A model generated the notes under the pieces. That model made no database searches. It was not told the DNA's origin and saw nothing but the letters and a program-made list of their open reading frames with translations. From UBA6164 sp964344895 (GTDB lineage Bacteria > Patescibacteriota > Gracilibacteria > BD1-5 > UBA6164), in the NCBI GenBank assembly GCA_964344895.1, contig CAYFPB010000046.1, positions 1 through 9,884 of the forward strand: 9,884 bases of DNA. The letters run 5' to 3'. Of the stretch, positions 7,271 through 9,884 are shown in pieces. The stretch's first letter is position 1. Every line of letters begins with the position of its first letter. Both the position numbers and the translations under genes were made by a program.

Positions 7271-7310
7271 AAAAAAGGCATTTTAGTAGAATTACTAGGT
7301 GTCTTTTTTT
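7271..7310 (+). terminator. Terminator of the HU gene
   Basis: AAAAAAGGCATTTTAGTA pairs with TACTAGGTGTCTTTTTT around GAAT, with a few G-T pairs, and ends in a long T run. The TTGATT of the next promoter starts in its last bases. Confidence 0.75.
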
Positions 7311-7337
7311 GATTTTTTAAAAATTTTGTGTTATACT
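7309..7337 (+). promoter_or_regulatory. Promoter of the GHKL ATPase gene
   Basis: TTGATT (7309-7314), a 17-bp spacer and TATACT (7332-7337) with extended TGT before it. The ATG follows 28 nt after the -10 box. The -35 overlaps the HU terminator's T run. Confidence 0.6.
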
Positions 7338-7364
7338 CTTAGTACTAGTATATATTAGATATTT

Positions 7365-7886
7365 ATGAAGACGATAAGTATTAAAAAACTACATAACAAA
7401 AAGGATATAGAGTCTTTTATATTAAAAAATATTGAAGAAAACTGTATTAACATAGAACTTGAGTATAAGTCTGACTTTAAAAATGCAAAGATTTTAAGGT
7501 CTTTTATGGAGGTTTTTTGTGAAATGCATAACTTTTCTCAAAAGGAAGTATCAAAACTTGTACTTGTAATCGATGAATTAAATAATAATGCTATAGAGTA
7601 TTGAAGTGAGCATTGATGATTAAATAAAATGAGAATAAAATGTAGTAAATCTGTTGAATGAGTGGAATTAAATATAGAGGTAGAGGATACTTGAAAATGA
7701 AAAAAAAGTAAAACTGCTTTAGAAATGGAAACACTAAGAGCACATAGACTAAAAAAATGATATAAAAACCATGATTCTATTAGATGAAGATGATTATTCT
7801 TGATTATAATAAGGGCTGTTGAAAGACTTTATTTTAAAAATTCTAAAAACTGAGGTTTAATTGTTTGAATCAAAAAAACTATATAA
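7365..7886 (+). CDS. RsbW-like GHKL-family ATPase (173 aa)
   Basis: This is a single-domain histidine-kinase-like ATPase of the HATPase_c_2 type. The N box is ELNNNAIEYG (71-80), the G1 box is EVEDTGKG (105-112) and the G2 box is RGRGLFLI (140-147), followed by the C-terminal strand GGLIVGIKK. RsbW/SpoIIAB proteins of this shape bind ATP and act as anti-sigma-factor serine kinases. No anti-anti-sigma partner (RsbV-like) or sigma factor lies nearby, so the target is unknown. Gly80, both G1 glycines and both G2 glycines are TGA, so a standard-code reading would stop at residue 79 and lose most of the ATP site. The last codons (AAA AAA ACT ATA TAA) form one arm of a terminator stem shared with convergent ftsQ. 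Confidence 0.82.
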
Positions 7887-7970
7887 ATATTATTAACCCA
7901 TCCGCCTTTCAGGCACCTTCCCTTAATCCTAAGGGAAGGAAAGAAGGAATATTATTTATATAGTTTTTTT
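7872..7970. terminator. Long-stem bidirectional terminator with a repeat in its loop
   Basis: AAAAAAACTATATAAAT (7872-7888) is the exact reverse complement of 7954-7970. The left arm is the end of the GHKL ATPase gene and the right arm the end of ftsQ on the other strand, so each arm contains a stop codon or the last codons of one gene, and each transcript leaves with a T run. The intervening 65 nt contain palindromic copy R3. Confidence 0.7.
7895..7940 (-). repeat. Palindromic element copy R3, in a terminator loop
   Basis: It is in opposite orientation to R1/R2. It contains GCCTTTCAGGC and a perfect 10-bp hairpin CCTTCCCTTA (7916-7925)/TAAGGGAAGG (7930-7939). At one stem position R1 has C-G where R3 has T-A, so both partners changed. 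Confidence 0.85.
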
Positions 7971-8896
7971 AAATTGTTTAGACATTGTTTTTCTTTCTCT
8001 TTTTCAATATGGAACTTTTCATCATCTTTAGAACAATAAAATACTTTTCAGTCTATTCTTAAATCAATGTAAATAGGAGTAGTTTTCTTTAAAGTATCTT
8101 TACTAAAGACTATAAGCTTATTTATTTGTTCATCAAATCATCAATCTAGATCAAAAATAAGTATAGTATTTTTATCTGTTTTTACATGAAATTCTCTTTC
8201 AACAACATAATACTTAAATTCTTTTAATTTTATTTTAGGTAAATCACTTTCCAAATTTTCAATTATAGATAGTATTTTTGTTATATACTCTGTTTCTAAA
8301 TATTTTTTATAATCAAGAAATTGATTATTAGTTACTTCATTATGTATTTCAAGTTTTTTCAAGCTTTTAGAATGTGCTTTAGGTATTAATACACCATTTT
8401 GTGTTAGTATAAATGATTTATTATTCACATCTGTATTAAATACTTCTTTAAAAGACTCTATTTTTATTTTTATAGTATTGGGTAGTACTATATTTGTTTT
8501 AACCATTTTAATATTATGTTGATAATCTTTTAAGCTATTTATTATTTTACTTTTTTTAATAGAAAATATTGATTTTCATCTATAACTATCAACTGATTTA
8601 TATGAAATAATCATATTTGTAATATCATCTTGTTTAATTATTTCAATGTTTTTTATTTTAAATACTGGTCAAAATACTATGTATAGACTTAAGCTAATAA
8701 ATATAAAAGTTAAAAGTAGGTAGTAGCTTGATTTATTGTTTCAAAAAAATTTTAGTTTTTCAAGACTTTTATTTTTTATAGAGAAGTGTACTCTTTTTTT
8801 TATAAAAGTAGTTTGTTTAGCTCAGGCAAAAATTACTTTTTGCCTTTTTCTTTTTTTCCCAAAGGAAAAAAATCTTTTTATTTTGTTTAGGTTCAT
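7952..8896 (-). CDS. ftsQ: Cell-division protein FtsQ/DivIB (314 aa)
   Basis: FtsQ/DivIB bridges early and late divisome proteins at the septum. The sequence has a long, very basic cytoplasmic tail (residues 1-57, rich in KKRKRQK), one membrane helix (about 58-76, YYLLLTFIFISLSLYIVFG) and a POTRA domain (about 78-148). The POTRA shows FKIKNIEI, GKSIFSIKKSKIINSL and the typical end VKTNIVLPNTIKIKIES. A beta domain follows, ending with PIYIDLRIDGKVFYC, which matches the family's IDLR element. The length is normal for the family. The ATG at 8896 follows an in-frame TAA two codons upstream and lies 9 nt after rbfA's stop, so the two are probably co-transcribed. Ser/Lys-rich C-terminal residues follow the beta domain. 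Confidence 0.85.
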
Positions 8897-8905
8897 TAAT
8901 TATTA

Positions 8906-9253
8906 TTAAGATATATTTTTTGTTTCTTGCATTATCTTTGTATATACCTCATGACTTTTTTCTCAAGAATCATCATATCTAAATCTTATTCTAGGTAGTT
9001 TTCTCAAGCTTAAAGACTTGTTTAACCTAGATTGTATGTCTTTATTGTGTTTTGCAAGTGTTTTTGCTAAAATATCTGAATTTTTAAAACTACTTACAAA
9101 TATATCTAAGTAAGATAAATCACTACTTACTTTTACTCAAGTTACTGTTATTATTCAAAAAACTAGTTCAGAGTCTTCTATCTCTTCAAATATAAAGTTT
9201 GTTACTAACTCTTTAGCTACTCTTTCAAGTTTTTTTATTCTTTGCTTATCCAT
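8906..9253 (-). CDS. rbfA: Ribosome-binding factor A (115 aa)
   Basis: RbfA binds the small ribosomal subunit late in assembly and aids 16S rRNA 5'-end maturation. The protein has the KH-like fold signature: an N-terminal helix (RIKKLERVAKELVTNFI), then ELVFGIITVTGVKVSSDLSYLDIFVS (residues 29-54), then LSLRKLPRIRFRYDDSGEKSHEVY (81-104). The RIRFRYDDS segment is especially characteristic. All three glycines are TGA. The length is typical. It is first in the pair rbfA-ftsQ. The ATG at 9253 has no Shine-Dalgarno (GAATAAA before it). Element copy R5 lies 20-53 nt upstream, within its leader or promoter region. Confidence 0.93.
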
Positions 9254-9272
9254 TTTATTCAATTTAAAAATA

Positions 9273-9306
9273 AACCCCTCCTAGCCTCCCCTTGTCAAGG
9301 GAGGAA
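9273..9306 (-). repeat. Palindromic element copy R5, lacking the small hairpin
   Basis: It reads AACCCCTCC then TAG then CCTCCCCTTG. In R4 the same two blocks are joined by GCCTTTCAGGCA. So R5 has lost or never had the small hairpin but keeps the larger one (CCTCCC/GGGAGG at 9285-9290/9299-9304). It is oriented with rbfA. It also supplies a TTGACA on the minus strand (9298-9293), but no good -10 follows at 16-17 bp, so I do not call an rbfA promoter. Confidence 0.7.
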
Positions 9307-9343
9307 CCAATAATATATTAATATAATATAAAAAAAAATAGTT

Positions 9344-9371
9344 TTGACAAATAAAAAAATATAAATATAAT
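9344..9371 (+). promoter_or_regulatory. Consensus promoter of rpsU
   Basis: TTGACA (9344-9349), a 16-bp spacer and TATAAT (9366-9371): both boxes are perfect, the strongest promoter in the window. Transcription would start near 9378, giving a leader of about 36 nt. Confidence 0.85.
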
Positions 9372-9398
9372 CCCTCCACTTTATAATTAATTCCAAAT

Positions 9399-9404
9399 GG
9401 GGAG
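9399..9404 (+). promoter_or_regulatory. Strong Shine-Dalgarno of rpsU
   Basis: GGGGAG lies 9 nt before the ATG at 9414. Most other genes here lack any such site. In Bacteroidia, where Shine-Dalgarno use is also rare, rpsU is known to keep one and to be sensitive to bS21 level; whether this applies here is inference. Confidence 0.7.
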
Positions 9405-9413
9405 ATAGAAACT

Positions 9414-9614
9414 ATGATATATGCAGTTAAAAATGAATGAGAAACTAATGAAAAACTTATTTTAAGATATAAAAAAATGTTTTTCCAATCAAGAATTACG
9501 AATAAAATTAGAACAGAAAGATATGCAGTAGGAAAACCTACAAAGAAAAAACTTAGAGAAAAAGCTATAGTTAGAGAACACTACAGAATGTTAAATAACA
9601 AAGTTTACTTTTAA
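9414..9614 (+). CDS. rpsU: Small ribosomal subunit protein bS21 (66 aa)
   Basis: bS21 sits on the small-subunit platform near the 3' end of 16S rRNA. The sequence shows the family pattern: a short strand MIYAVKNEGETNEKL, a basic helix LILRYKKMFFQSRITNKIRTERYAVGKPTKKKLREKA, then a basic helix (AIVREHYRML). The ERYxxGKPTKKKLREKA segment corresponds to the usual REFYEKPTxxRKRAKA. The length is normal. One glycine is TGA (NEGE) and one GGA. The gene is alone between a perfect-consensus promoter and a strong terminator, and it diverges from rbfA. The start is set by the Shine-Dalgarno. Confidence 0.88.
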
Positions 9615-9618
9615 GTAG

Positions 9619-9650
9619 AAAAAAAGAACCATGAAAATGGTTCTTTTTTT
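9619..9650 (+). terminator. Terminator of rpsU
   Basis: GAACCAT (9626-9632) and ATGGTTC (9637-9643) pair around GAAA, flanked by seven A residues before and seven T residues after. Confidence 0.9.
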
Positions 9651-9720
9651 GTTTTTTAAAATACTAATACTTTCTATTGCAATTCCTAAAAAAATATATA
9701 TATTAAAGAGTAATAAAAGT
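9651..9720. other. AT-rich intergenic stretch, nothing recognised
   Basis: No open reading frame with a start, promoter pair or hairpin is convincing between the rpsU terminator and repeat R4. Confidence 0.5.
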
Positions 9721-9766
9721 AACCCCTCCGCCTTTCAGGCACCTCCCCTTAAGTCTAAGGGAAGGA
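9721..9766 (-). repeat. Palindromic element copy R4
   Basis: It starts AACCCCTCC, then GCCTTTCAGGCA, then hairpin CCTCCCCTTA/TAAGGGAAGG with loop AGTC. In the orientation of R1 the one imperfect stem position becomes a T-G pair, intermediate between C-G in R1 and T-A in R3. It lies just upstream of the bL28-like stretch. Confidence 0.85.
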
Positions 9767-9778
9767 AAAAAGGAAAAA

Positions 9779-9884
9779 TTTAGAGTCTGTAAAAAATTTT
9801 GTGTATCTGGAAAAATAGCTACTATAAAAAATGGCATAATCTCAAAAAGAGTGGAGTAGGTTAAAATTTATCCAAAAATCTTAA
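9779..9884 (+). pseudogene. Possible degenerate rpmB (bL28), cut by the window end
   Basis: The frame starting at 9779 reads FRVCKKFCVSGKIATIKN, then GIISKRVE, a TAG, then VKIYPKIL to the window end. The order RVC, C..SGK, N, S, K, P..L resembles bL28 (RVC..TGK....GN..S.....KR...PNL), with nearly the right spacing. There is no ATG, GTG or TTG start between the upstream TAA (9704) and the match, and a TAG interrupts it. A small shift in the A-run near 9875 would give a closer ending (FYPNL). It could be a decayed gene, a sequencing error in homopolymers, or chance resemblance. Confidence 0.28.

Noticed and set aside
307..8896. Many in-frame TGA stops suggesting a region full of pseudogenes
   Set aside because: TGA falls at conserved glycine positions in unrelated families, and no other disruption occurs in these frames; the code is altered.
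9270..9298. rbfA promoter using TTGACA in R5
   Set aside because: At 16-18 bp only GGTTTA, GTTTAT or TTTATT follow, and the leader would be about 10 nt; too weak to call.
9371..9405. Hairpin between TCCCTCCA and TGGGGAGA hiding the rpsU Shine-Dalgarno
   Set aside because: The first arm overlaps the -10 box and the expected start point near 9378, so it would not be in the transcript; pairing is also imperfect.
4142..9766. CRISPR array from the recurring repeats
   Set aside because: The copies are few, occur in both orientations at irregular multi-kilobase distances, and no cas gene is present.
9651..9884. Minus-strand gene across the end of the window
   Set aside because: Only short frames without motifs are open; the one ATG frame ends within R4.

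Overview
The window is AT-rich (my estimate is roughly a quarter G+C) and reads as chromosome of an ultra-small Patescibacteria/CPR bacterium that decodes UGA as glycine, that is Candidatus Gracilibacteria or Absconditabacteria. The evidence is direct. Nearly every gene runs through many in-frame TGA codons, and these fall where the families need glycine: both GxxH motifs of a TIKI/TraB-like protein, the G1 and G2 boxes of a GHKL ATPase, the EAGE motif of PilC, a G/F prepilin cleavage site, and the ITVTGVKVS motif of RbfA. TGG is still present at a few Trp positions. Read this way, all the main genes are full length. Arginine is written AGA/AGG, with no CGN seen in the recognisable genes, so the window alone cannot separate genetic code 25 from code 37.

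Layout. (1) 80-265 (+): a small cysteine-rich protein with a TTG start and a strong Shine-Dalgarno, unlike its neighbours in codon use. It converges, across a bidirectional terminator, on (2) 307-1305 (-), a membrane protein with a TIKI/TraB/PrgY-like domain. (3) 1411-1821 (+): a VirB2/TrbC-like small pilin with its own promoter and terminator. (4) 1940-6819 (+): a seven-gene type IV pilus operon in the order PilN-like, PilO-like, PilC, three prepilins and a PilX-like protein. Gaps are 6-25 nt, with a promoter in front and a terminator behind. (5) 6975-7247 (+): DNA-binding protein HU. (6) 7365-7886 (+): an RsbW-like GHKL ATPase, convergent with (7) rbfA-ftsQ (9253 down to 7952, minus strand). 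(8) 9414-9614 (+): ribosomal protein bS21. (9) From about 9779 to the window end: a degenerate stretch that resembles bL28 but has no start codon and an in-frame stop.

The most unusual signal is a dispersed palindromic element of about 40 bp, G+C-rich in an AT-rich genome, present five times. Two copies lie in frame inside the leader peptides of two prepilin genes (4121 and 5359). They add the same FSP..GRCLKGRG stretch, which prepilin peptidase should remove. A third copy sits in the loop of a terminator whose stem is formed by the last codons of two convergent genes. A fourth lies between rpsU and the bL28-like remnant. A fifth, lacking one hairpin, lies in the leader of rbfA. The copies differ at a stem position in a way that keeps pairing in the pilin-sense strand (C-G, T-G, T-A).

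Functionally the region combines surface appendages (type IV pilus assembly platform and minor pilins, plus a VirB2-like pilin), as expected for an episymbiont or predator that must adhere to a host and take up DNA, with housekeeping genes for nucleoid (HU), ribosome (RbfA, bS21) and division (FtsQ). Five promoters follow one plan: a -35 close to TTGACA or TTGATT, a 16-17 bp spacer, a TATAAT-like -10, and leaders of about 20-35 nt. Most genes lack a Shine-Dalgarno; rpsU and the cysteine-rich gene are the exceptions.
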